From Pseudomonadota bacterium (GTDB lineage: Bacteria > Pseudomonadota > Alphaproteobacteria > Acetobacterales > Acetobacteraceae): a stretch of DNA of 8,796 nt. The stretch spans positions 1-8,796 of the forward strand of contig JAEWCI010000228.1 of the NCBI GenBank assembly GCA_023390705.1, written 5' to 3'. The notes under the pieces are model-generated. The model searched no databases. It saw only the letters and a program-made list of their open reading frames with translations, and was not told the origin of the DNA. Position numbers and translations under genes: made by a program. Shown piece after piece: positions 1-5,711 of this stretch (its first letter is position 1; each line of letters begins with the position of its first letter).

Positions 1-243
1 GCGCAACGCCGCCCAGGTGACCAGCGCGCCGATGCGGTGGTGGTCCTCCTTCTCCTCGATGGTGCCCAGTCCCGGCAGCCCGGTGATGTCGAGCATCGGG
101 GCATCGTCGCGCCGCAGCCAGGCTTCGGCGGCAGCTTGCGCGGGCAGCACATCGGTGCCGCCGGCGATCACCACCGGGCGCTCCGGCCCGGCCAGCAGGG
201 CCAGGGCCTGTTCCAGGCTGTTCGGGCGGAAGTAGCGCGGCAT
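1..243 (-). CDS. Molybdenum hydroxylase FAD-binding subunit, N-terminal part (xanthine dehydrogenase / CO dehydrogenase medium-subunit family)
   Basis: Reading leftward from the ATG at 243, 81 codons stay open to the window edge, so the gene is partial (C-terminus missing; full members are usually about 260-300 residues). The translation begins MPRYFRPNSLEQALALLAG and carries AGGTD at residues 27-31, the FAD-pyrophosphate loop typical of the medium subunit of molybdopterin hydroxylases. It is followed by an 'LDITGLPGLGTI...HRIGALVTW' stretch that matches the family's first FAD subdomain. In the family this subunit passes electrons from the Mo and [2Fe-2S] subunits to FAD and an acceptor during hydroxylation of purines, nicotinate, CO and similar substrates. 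A GGAG (plus-strand CTCC at 250-253) lies 6 nt before the ATG and supports this start. It lies 66 bp downstream of the MarR gene on the same strand, so the two are probably cotranscribed. The catalytic subunits are presumably beyond the left edge; the substrate cannot be assigned. Confidence 0.85.
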   Translation of the reverse strand, partial: MPRYFRPNSLEQALALLAGPERPVVIAGGTDVLPAQAAAEAWLRRDDAPMLDITGLPGLGTIEEKEDHHRIGALVTWAALR

Positions 244-309
244 CCGCCGCTCCGGCTTCGTTGTCAGGCTAACGAGGCTATTCCCTTCACGCTTCCTTCT
301 CAATCCAAA

Positions 310-741
310 TCAGCCGAGTCGCGCCAGCAGGGCGGTGAACTGCCTGGCCTCCTCCTCCGAAAGCGGCGCGAGGTTGGTGGCGGTGATCGCTTTGGCCTTC
401 TCCACCCAGGCGGGCAGCGCGGCCTCGGCGGCCGGGGTCAGGGCGATCAACAGCAGCCTGGCATCGCGCGCATCCCGGGTGCGGGTCACCAGGCCGCGCG
501 CCATCAGCCGTGCCACCACCCCCTTCACCGTCGGCGGGTCCATGGCAAGTGTGCGGCCGAGCAGGTTCTGGCTCAGCGGGCCGCGCTGCCACAGCGTGAC
601 CAGGGCGGCGAATTGCATGGAGGTCGGGCCGTCCTCTCCCATGATCTGGTGGAACAGCGCCAGATGGCGCTGATAGGCGCGGCGCAGCAGGTGGCCCACC
701 TGCTCGCGCAGCACGTAGTCACCCTTGCCGGCCTCATCCAT
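310..741 (-). CDS. MarR-family transcriptional regulator
   Basis: A 143-residue protein starting MDEAGKGDYVLREQVGHL, the normal length of the family. The N-terminal dimerisation helix is followed by a winged helix-turn-helix at about residues 56-103. The recognition helix is near residues 69-81 (PPTVKGVVARLMARG) and the wing at 86-98 has the characteristic D-x-R (D93, R95) followed by an LTP turn. A C-terminal helix completes the dimer interface. MarR proteins are dimeric cytoplasmic DNA-binding proteins, usually repressors released by small aromatic or acidic ligands. The ATG at 741 is chosen because a GGAG lies 8 nt upstream and the fold begins directly after it; the frame remains open much further upstream, but that is a GC-bias artefact antisense to other genes. 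It is divergent from the amidohydrolase gene and upstream of the FAD-subunit gene, so it most likely controls both arms. NicR (Pseudomonas putida) and BpsR (Bordetella) are MarR-family regulators of nicotinate degradation, which suits this context but does not prove the ligand. Confidence 0.92.
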   Translation of the reverse strand: MDEAGKGDYVLREQVGHLLRRAYQRHLALFHQIMGEDGPTSMQFAALVTLWQRGPLSQNLLGRTLAMDPPTVKGVVARLMARGLVTRTRDARDARLLLIALTPAAEAALPAWVEKAKAITATNLAPLSEEEARQFTALLARLG

Positions 742-912
742 GGTGGCGACTCCGCGATCGGCGCGACTCGTTTCTAGGTTCGCGCAACAGCATGGGCTAG
801 AGCAGATCGCGGGCGGACGTGAATCTGCTCGGCAAACAATGACCTGCAACGGATTGGCATTCAGTTTCGAACGCAATCGGCTGTAGGCTCCGGCGGGAGC
901 AAGGAGGGCGGG
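742..912. promoter_or_regulatory. Divergent control region between marR-type gene and amidohydrolase gene
   Basis: This 171-bp gap separates two divergent start codons and must hold promoters for both arms. It is visibly less GC-rich than the flanking genes, especially around 831-885. I see no -35/-10 pair convincing enough to mark; TTGGCA at 854-859 resembles a -35 box but lacks a good -10 at normal spacing. The strongest structured element is the inverted repeat at 800-830. An AAGGAGG at 901-907, five bases before the ATG at 913, is the ribosome binding site of the amidohydrolase. Confidence 0.6.
800..830. promoter_or_regulatory. Perfect 8-bp inverted repeat, candidate MarR operator
   Basis: GAGCAGAT (800-807) is mirrored exactly by ATCTGCTC (823-830) with a 15-nt spacer, so the arm centres are 23 bp apart, close to two helical turns. 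It lies in the divergent region, 58 bp upstream of the regulator's start and 82 bp upstream of the amidohydrolase start. It could be a two-half-site operator or, less likely, an RNA hairpin in a leader. Typical MarR operators are more compact palindromes, so the assignment is tentative. Confidence 0.4.
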
Positions 913-2112
913 ATGGCTCTGGAAGCGGCGACGGGACCGGCCCGGGGCAGGACCCTGGTGCGCAATATCGGCCTGCTGCTGACCGGCGACCTGGCCGCGC
1001 CCGTGGCGGAGGCCGACGCCATCCTGATCGAGGACGGCCGCATCGCCGCCATCGGCCGGACGAAGGAGATGGCGGCGCGCGGCAGGCCGGACCAGGTGAT
1101 CGACGCGCAAGGCTGCGCCGTCGCGCCCGGCCTCATCGACAGCCATGTCCACCCGGTCTTCGGCGACTGGACACCGCGGCAGAACCAGATCGGCTGGGTG
1201 GAGAGCTTCCTGCATGGCGGCGTCACCACCATGGTCTCGGCCGGGGAGGTTCACCTTCCGGGGCGGCCGAAGGACATCGTCGGGCTGAAGGCACTGGCCA
1301 TCACCGCGCAGCGCGCCTTCTCCCTGGCCCGGCCGGCCGGGGTGAAGGTGATCGCCGGCGCGCCGGTGCTGGAAAAGGGCATGGGCGAGTCGGATTTCGC
1401 CGAGCTGGCCGCCGCCGGGGTGACGCTGCTGGGCGAGGTCGGGCTGGGCAGCGTGAAGGCCGGCTACGAGGCGCGGGAGATGGTGGCCTGGGCGCGCCGG
1501 CACGGCATCCAGTCCACCATCCACACCGGCGGCCCCTCCATCCCCGGTTCCGGGCTGATCGACAGGGACACGGTGCTGGAGGCCGATGCCGACATCATCG
1601 GCCATATCAACGGCGGCCACACCGCCCTGCCCGAAGCGCATGTCTGCGAGTTGTGCGAGCGCAGCAGCCGGGCCATCGAGATCGTCCATAACGGCAATGA
1701 GCGCATCGCCATCGCGGCCGTGCAGGCGGCGCGCGACCTGGGGCAATTGCACCGGGTGATCCTCGGCACGGACAGCCCGGCCGGGTCCGGCGTGCAGCCG
1801 CTCGGCATCCTGCGGCTGGTGGCGCTGCTCGCCTCGCTCGGGCGGATACCGGCGGCGCAGGCGCTGGCGCTGGCGACCGGCAACACCGCGCGCATCCGCG
1901 CCCTGGACGGCGGGCTGATCGAACCCGGCCGGGCGGCCGACCTGGTCTTCCTCGACCGTGCCCAGCACAGCGCCGGGCGGGACATGCTGCACAGCATCGA
2001 GCTGGGCGACATCCCCGGCATTGGCATGGTGATGATCGACGGCGCGGTGCGCGCCGGCCGCAGCCGCAACACGCCCCCGGCCGAGCGCGTGCCGGAGGTC
2101 CTGGGCCACTGA
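913..2112 (+). CDS. Enamidase-like metal-dependent amidohydrolase (cyclic amide / lactam hydrolase)
   Basis: A 399-residue amidohydrolase-superfamily enzyme. An N-terminal beta-sandwich part (about 12-70, with IEDGRIAAIG at 39-48) leads into a TIM barrel and a C-terminal return of the sandwich (about 335-385). Likely metal ligands are H78 and H80 (DSHVHP), a bridging E175 (LGEVGLG) in place of the carboxylated lysine of dihydropyrimidinase-type enzymes, H204 (IHTGGPSIPGSG), H231 (GHINGGH) and D287 (GTDSPAGSG). As I recall them, the ligands of Eubacterium barkeri enamidase (6-oxo-1,4,5,6-tetrahydronicotinate amidohydrolase, giving 2-formylglutarate) fall at the same relative spacing, offset by 11 residues. 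Blocks such as VSAGEVHLPGRPKDIVG (109-124) also fit that family. The enzyme should act in the cytoplasm; no signal peptide is seen. The start is fixed by AAGGAGG five bases before the ATG. The next gene follows 12 bp later. Another lactam or cyclic imide is possible as substrate. Confidence 0.85.
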   Translation: MALEAATGPARGRTLVRNIGLLLTGDLAAPVAEADAILIEDGRIAAIGRTKEMAARGRPDQVIDAQGCAVAPGLIDSHVHPVFGDWTPRQNQIGWVESFLHGGVTTMVSAGEVHLPGRPKDIVGLKALAITAQRAFSLARPAGVKVIAGAPVLEKGMGESDFAELAAAGVTLLGEVGLGSVKAGYEAREMVAWARRHGIQSTIHTGGPSIPGSGLIDRDTVLEADADIIGHINGGHTALPEAHVCELCERSSRAIEIVHNGNERIAIAAVQAARDLGQLHRVILGTDSPAGSGVQPLGILRLVALLASLGRIPAAQALALATGNTARIRALDGGLIEPGRAADLVFLDRAQHSAGRDMLHSIELGDIPGIGMVMIDGAVRAGRSRNTPPAERVPEVLGH

Positions 2113-2124
2113 GGGGGAGCCGCG

Positions 2125-2709
2125 ATGCCCGCCATCATCCGCAAGCTGGTCACCATCCTGGACGAGACCCGGATGGAAATGGGCCGGGAGGTCGCCCCGC
2201 CGGTCCGCCGCGCGGTGGCCTGCGCCGTCATCCGCAACCCCTTCGCCGGCCGGTACGTGGAGGATCTCGAGGAATTGGTGGCGCAGGGGGAGGAGCTGGG
2301 CGGGCTGCTGGCCGCCCGCGCCCTCGCCGCGCTCGGCATCCCCGGGGAGCAGGTGCAGAGCTTCGGCAAGGCCGCGGTGGTGGGCGAGGGTGGGGAGCTG
2401 GAGCACGCCGCCGCCCTGCTCCACCCGCGGATGGGCGCGCCGGTGCGCGCGGCGCTCGGAAAGGGGCCGGCGCTGATCCCCTCGGCCAAGAAATCCGGCG
2501 GGCCGGGAACGGCGATAGACGTGCCACTGGGCCACAAGGATGCCGCCTATGTGCGCAGCCACTTCGACGCCATGGAAGCGCGGGTGCCGGACGCCCCGCG
2601 GGCCGATGAGATCCTGGTCTGCGTCGCGCTGACCGCGGGCGGGCGGCCGCTGCCGCGCATCGGCGGGCTGACCGTGGCCGGGATCGAGGGCAAGGACGGG
2701 TTGCGCTGA
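2125..2709 (+). CDS. DUF1185 / 'amino acid synthesis' family protein
   Basis: A 194-residue protein of the PF06684-type family, whose name comes from an old annotation rather than proven chemistry. Recognisable family blocks are GKAAVVGEGGELEHAAALLHP (about 81-101), an IPSAKKSGGPGTAIDVPL block (118-135), and HKDAAYVRSHFDAMEARVP plus DAPRADEI (137-163). Length is normal and no signal peptide or membrane segment is seen, so it is cytoplasmic. Conserved H94, H100, K122, K123, D132, H137, D139 and H146 are candidates for an active site, but no mechanism is established to my knowledge. GGGGGAG at 2113-2119 sits five bases before the ATG. Only 12 bp separate it from the amidohydrolase stop, so the two are translationally close and probably act on consecutive intermediates or the same compound class. 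That role is inference from position only. Confidence 0.82.
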   Translation: MPAIIRKLVTILDETRMEMGREVAPPVRRAVACAVIRNPFAGRYVEDLEELVAQGEELGGLLAARALAALGIPGEQVQSFGKAAVVGEGGELEHAAALLHPRMGAPVRAALGKGPALIPSAKKSGGPGTAIDVPLGHKDAAYVRSHFDAMEARVPDAPRADEILVCVALTAGGRPLPRIGGLTVAGIEGKDGLR

Positions 2710-2752
2710 TCCCATGGCCGGTTGGCGCCTTTCACAATCCTTGCAGCCCTGA

Positions 2753-2767
2753 CATGCGGCGCGCATG
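2753..2767. repeat. Short perfect inverted repeat upstream of livG
   Basis: CATGCG (2753-2758), GCG, CGCATG (2762-2767): a perfect 6-bp arm palindrome with a 3-nt centre in the 165-bp gap between the DUF1185 gene and the livG-type gene. No T-run follows, so it is not a classical terminator. It could be an operator or a weak hairpin marking the boundary between two transcription units. A palindrome this short in GC-rich DNA can arise by chance. Confidence 0.25.
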
Positions 2768-2860
2768 CCTGCGCAGCGCCCTTGCATCGCGCCGAATGGC
2801 CAGCCATACCTAGCTGTAATAACGGCCCCGGTATCGAGTGGCTGCGGGGGCGAAGCGGTG

Positions 2861-2866
2861 GGAGAG
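2861..2866 (+). promoter_or_regulatory. Ribosome binding site that supports the GTG start of the livG-type gene
   Basis: GGAGAG lies 8 nt before the GTG at 2875. The frame is open 153 nt further upstream to a TTG at 2722, but that extension has no ABC-ATPase similarity and no good Shine-Dalgarno, so the GTG is preferred. Confidence 0.6.
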
Positions 2867-2874
2867 CGATCCGG

Positions 2875-3651
2875 GTGCCTGACACCATCCTGGAAACCGA
2901 AGGGCTGACGAAGGAATTCCGGGGCTTCGTCGCGGTCAACGACGTGTCCCTGAAGGTCCGGCGCGGCAGCATCCACGGGCTGATCGGCCCGAATGGTGCC
3001 GGCAAGACCACCTGCTTCAACCTGCTGACGAAGTTCCTGCCGCCGACCCGCGGCCGCATCACCTATGACGGCCGCGATATCACCGGCATGAAGCCGGCCG
3101 AGGTGGCGCGGCTGGGGCTGGTGCGCAGCTTCCAGATCTCGGCGGTATTCCCGCATCTCTCGGTGCTGGAGAATGTCCGGGTGGCGCTGCAGCGCAGCCG
3201 TGGCGGCAGCTTCGATTTCTGGCGGTCCGGTTCGCTGCTGCAGAAATATGACGAACGGGCGATGGCGCTGCTGGAGGATGTCGGCCTCACCGAATATGCC
3301 CGGCATTCGGCGGGTGAACTGCCCTATGGCCGGAAGCGGGCGCTGGAGATCGCCACCACCCTGGCGATGGACCCGGCGATGATGCTGCTGGACGAGCCGA
3401 CCGCGGGCATGGCGCATGAGGACGTGGACCGCATCGTCGCCCTGGTGAAGCGGGTTTCGGCCGGGCGCACCGTGCTGCTGGTGGAACACAACCTGAAGGT
3501 GGTGCAGGGTCTCTGCGATACCATCACCGTGCTGGCGCGCGGCAGCGTGCTGGCCGAGGGCGACTATGCCGCCGTGTCCCGCAACCCGGACGTGGTGGCC
3601 GCCTATCTGGGCTCCGAGGCGGAGAATGTGGGAGTGCCGGCCCATGGCTGA
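2875..3651 (+). CDS. livG: HAAT-type ABC transporter ATP-binding protein, LivG family
   Basis: From the GTG at 2875 the product is 258 residues (start VPDTILETEGLTKEF), the usual length for LivG. Walker A is GPNGAGKT at 38-45, the Q-loop glutamine is Q87 (VRSFQIS), and Walker B with the catalytic glutamate is MMLLDE (169-174, E174). The H-loop is H205 in LLVEHNL. The signature is non-classical, ELPYGRKRALEIA (about 148-160), as seen in some LivG proteins rather than LSGGQ. The C-terminal tail 'AEGDYAAVSRNPDVVAAYLGSE' is typical of LivG. The protein powers import of amino-acid-like or small organic solutes at the inner face of the membrane, paired with LivF and two permeases. It overlaps the livF-type start by 8 bp, so translation is probably coupled. 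No livH or livM permease gene lies beside it in this window. Confidence 0.93.
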   Translation: MPDTILETEGLTKEFRGFVAVNDVSLKVRRGSIHGLIGPNGAGKTTCFNLLTKFLPPTRGRITYDGRDITGMKPAEVARLGLVRSFQISAVFPHLSVLENVRVALQRSRGGSFDFWRSGSLLQKYDERAMALLEDVGLTEYARHSAGELPYGRKRALEIATTLAMDPAMMLLDEPTAGMAHEDVDRIVALVKRVSAGRTVLLVEHNLKVVQGLCDTITVLARGSVLAEGDYAAVSRNPDVVAAYLGSEAENVGVPAHG

Positions 3652-4390
3652 GACCCTGGCGGCACGGCCGCTGACCGCCCCGGGCAGCGGCGCCGCGCTG
3701 CTGGAGGTGCGCGACCTGCAGGCCTGGTACGGCGAAAGCCACATCCTGCACGGAGTCGATATCGACATCCGCGAAGGCGAGGTGGTGACGCTGCTGGGCC
3801 GAAACGGCGCGGGCAAGACCACCACGCTGCGCGCCATCATGGGCCTGGTCGGCCGGCGCAGCGGCAGCCTGCGCTTCGCCGGGCGGGAACTGATCGGCGC
3901 CCGGCCGGACGTCATCGCCCGCTGCGGCATCGGCTACTGCCCGGAGGAACGCGGCATCTTCGCCAGCCTGGACGTGACCGAGAACCTGATGCTGCCACCG
4001 GTGGTGCAGCCGGGCGGCCTGCCGCTGGAGACGATCTACACGCTCTTCCCCAACCTGAAGGAACGGGCGCGCAGCCAGGGCACCAAGCTTTCCGGCGGCG
4101 AGCAGCAGATGCTGGCGATTGCCCGGATCCTGCGCACCGGCGCCAAGCTGCTGCTGCTGGACGAGCCTTCGGAAGGCTTGGCGCCGGTCATCGTGCAGCA
4201 GATCGGCCGCATCATCCGGGAACTGAAGAGCCGTGGCTTCACCGTGCTGCTGGTGGAGCAGAATTTCCGCTTCGCCCAGACCATGGCGGACCGCCACTAT
4301 GTCATGGAACATGGCCGGGTGGTGGACATGGTGACCAACGCCGAATTGGCGGGCTCCCTGGACCGCCTGCACAGCTATCTCGGTGTCTGA
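3644..4390 (+). CDS. livF: HAAT-type ABC transporter ATP-binding protein, LivF family
   Basis: A 248-residue ATPase starting MAETLAARPL. Walker A is GRNGAGKT at 52-59, the LivF hallmark YCPEERGIF is at 98-106, the signature LSGGEQ is at 149-154, and Walker B LLLLDE is at 169-174 with E174 catalytic. The switch position is Q206 (LLVEQN), as is normal for LivF, where the histidine is replaced. The N-terminus carries about 15 more residues than minimal LivF proteins. The ATG at 3644 is preferred because GGGAG (3630-3634) lies 9 nt upstream and the start overlaps the preceding stop by 8 bp; starts further upstream lie deep inside livG. It should pair with the LivG-type ATPase. The first binding-protein gene starts 46 bp after its stop, implying one transcript. 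Confidence 0.94.
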   Translation: MAETLAARPLTAPGSGAALLEVRDLQAWYGESHILHGVDIDIREGEVVTLLGRNGAGKTTTLRAIMGLVGRRSGSLRFAGRELIGARPDVIARCGIGYCPEERGIFASLDVTENLMLPPVVQPGGLPLETIYTLFPNLKERARSQGTKLSGGEQQMLAIARILRTGAKLLLLDEPSEGLAPVIVQQIGRIIRELKSRGFTVLLVEQNFRFAQTMADRHYVMEHGRVVDMVTNAELAGSLDRLHSYLGV

Positions 4391-4423
4391 CCAGGGTGAA
4401 CAAGAAACAAGAAGACATGCAAC

Positions 4424-4430
4424 AGGGAGA
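4424..4430 (+). promoter_or_regulatory. Ribosome binding site fixing the start of the first binding-protein gene
   Basis: AGGGAGA sits 6 nt before the ATG at 4437. The same frame is open back to a GTG at 4383 inside livF, but that start would add 18 charged residues before the signal peptide. The downstream ATG places the RR motif near the N-terminus, as in the three paralogues. Confidence 0.65.
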
Positions 4431-4436
4431 ACGACC

Positions 4437-5675
4437 ATGGGCGAGATCGGGAGACGAGGGGTACTCAAGGCCGCCGCGGCGGCACCGGTCCTGGGCGGGC
4501 TGCCGTGGCGCAGTGCCCGGGCCCAGGCGGCGAACACCATCAAGATCGCGCTGCTCTGCGACTTCTCCGGCACCTACCGCGATGTGACCGGGCCGACCGA
4601 ACTGGCTTGCATCCGCCAGGCGGCTGCGGAATTCGGCAATCGTGGCTTCAACATCGAAGTGGTCTCGGCGGACAACCAGAACCGCGCCGATGTCGGCTCC
4701 AACATCACGCGGACCTGGATCGACCGCGAGGAGGTGGACTGCGTGGTGGATGGCGGCGCGTCCTCCGTCGCCCTCGCGGTCAACGACATCGTGCGCGAGA
4801 AGAACAAGGTCTTCCTAAACACCTCCTCTGCCACCTCGGATCTCACCGGTTCCAAGTGCAGCCCGAACACGGTGCACTGGACCTACGACACCTGGATGCT
4901 GGCGAAATCGACCGGCGGCGCCATGGTGAAGGCGGGCGGCGACACCTGGTTCTTCATCACCGCCGACTACGCCTTCGGCCATGCGCTGGAACGCGACACC
5001 GGTAATTTCGTCAAGGCGGCCGGCGGGCGCGTACTCGGACAGGTGCGCACGCCCTTCCCGGGCACCACGGATTTCTCCTCCTTCCTGGTGCAGGCTCAGG
5101 CCAGCCGGGCCAAGGTGATCGGCTTCGCCAATGCCGGGGCGGATACCATCAACTGCATCAAGCAGGCGGCCGAATTCGGCCTGACGCGGCGCGGCATCAA
5201 GCTGGCCAGCCTGCTGATGTTCCTGCCCGACGTGCACGCGCTGGGCCTCGCCACCACCCAGGGGCTGGTCTGCACCGAAACTTTCTACTGGGACCTGAAC
5301 GACCGCACCCGTGCCTTTTCCGCCCGTGTACGGCCGCATATCGGGCAGAACGCGCTGTGCATGAACCATGCCGGCGGCTATGCCGCGGTGCTGCACTACC
5401 TGAAGACGGTCGCCGAAATGGGCGTGGCCGCCGCCAAGGCCGATGGCGCCGAGGTGGTGCGGCGGATGAAGGCGATGCCCTGCGACGATGACTGCTTCGG
5501 CCCGGGCCGCATCCGTGAGGACGGGCGCAAGCTCCACCCCGCCTATCTCTTCGAGGTGAAGAAGCCGGAGGAGAGCCGCGGGCCCTTCGATTACTACAAG
5601 CTGCTGCAGACCACCACGGCCGAGGAGGCCTTCCGGCCGCTTGCCGAGGGCGGCTGCCAGTTCGTGCGGAGCTAG
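4437..5675 (+). CDS. ABC transporter periplasmic solute-binding protein, LivK/LivJ-like, copy 1 (cysteine-rich)
   Basis: A 412-residue type 1 periplasmic binding protein (Peripla_BP_6-like). A Tat-type signal is visible: RRGVLK at 6-11, an alanine-rich core, then an ARA-Q cleavage region near 27-30. The mature part opens NTIKIALLCDFSGTYRD. Lobe 1 has the loops DGGASS (105-110) and NTSSAT (128-133), likely ligand-contact positions. Lobe 2 contains TWFFITADYAFGHALERDT (170-188), strongly conserved among all copies. The C-terminus ends EGGCQFVRS. It binds a small solute in the periplasm and delivers it to a Liv-type permease. This is the most divergent copy: it has ADNQN where the others have ADHQN, and 10 cysteines (41, 58, 102, 141, 240, 279, 308, 349, 353, 407) against 5 and 6 in copies 2 and 3, including CDDDC at 349-353. 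The substrate is unknown. Confidence 0.92.
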   Translation: MGEIGRRGVLKAAAAAPVLGGLPWRSARAQAANTIKIALLCDFSGTYRDVTGPTELACIRQAAAEFGNRGFNIEVVSADNQNRADVGSNITRTWIDREEVDCVVDGGASSVALAVNDIVREKNKVFLNTSSATSDLTGSKCSPNTVHWTYDTWMLAKSTGGAMVKAGGDTWFFITADYAFGHALERDTGNFVKAAGGRVLGQVRTPFPGTTDFSSFLVQAQASRAKVIGFANAGADTINCIKQAAEFGLTRRGIKLASLLMFLPDVHALGLATTQGLVCTETFYWDLNDRTRAFSARVRPHIGQNALCMNHAGGYAAVLHYLKTVAEMGVAAAKADGAEVVRRMKAMPCDDDCFGPGRIREDGRKLHPAYLFEVKKPEESRGPFDYYKLLQTTTAEEAFRPLAEGGCQFVRS

Positions 5676-5694
5676 CGGCGCGCCCGGACGCCGC
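5675..5694 (+). repeat. Intercistronic stem-loop between binding-protein copies 1 and 2
   Basis: GCGGCG (5675-5680) pairs perfectly with CGCCGC (5689-5694) around an 8-nt loop, beginning at the last base of the stop codon. No T-run follows, so it is unlikely to be a full terminator. Position and composition suggest an mRNA-protecting or translation-modulating hairpin. Confidence 0.45.
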
Positions 5695-5711
5695 CAACAG
5701 GGAGAGGGACG

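Noticed and set aside
37..777. Plus-strand open frame of 246 codons over the left end
   Set aside because: Antisense to the FAD-subunit and MarR genes, Gln/His/Arg-rich with no recognisable motif, and it spans their intergenic gap.
2731..2820. Possible sigma-70 boxes before livG (TTCACA at 2731-2736, TGTAAT at 2815-2820)
   Set aside because: Each resembles a single box but no pair has acceptable spacing; not enough to mark a promoter.
2722..2874. Upstream TTG start extending the livG-type protein by 51 residues
   Set aside because: The extension has no ABC-ATPase similarity; the GTG at 2875 has a GGAGAG at good spacing and gives the normal family length.
310..3930. Open frame of about 1200 codons on the minus strand across the amidohydrolase, DUF1185 and ATPase genes
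   Set aside because: Only its last 143 codons (the MarR gene) look like protein. The rest is low-complexity, His/Arg/Ala/Gly-rich translation antisense to well-supported genes, an artefact of high GC content.
4383..4436. Upstream GTG start for binding-protein copy 1
   Set aside because: It overlaps livF, lacks a clear ribosome binding site, and would bury the RR signal behind 18 charged residues. The ATG at 4437 matches its paralogues.
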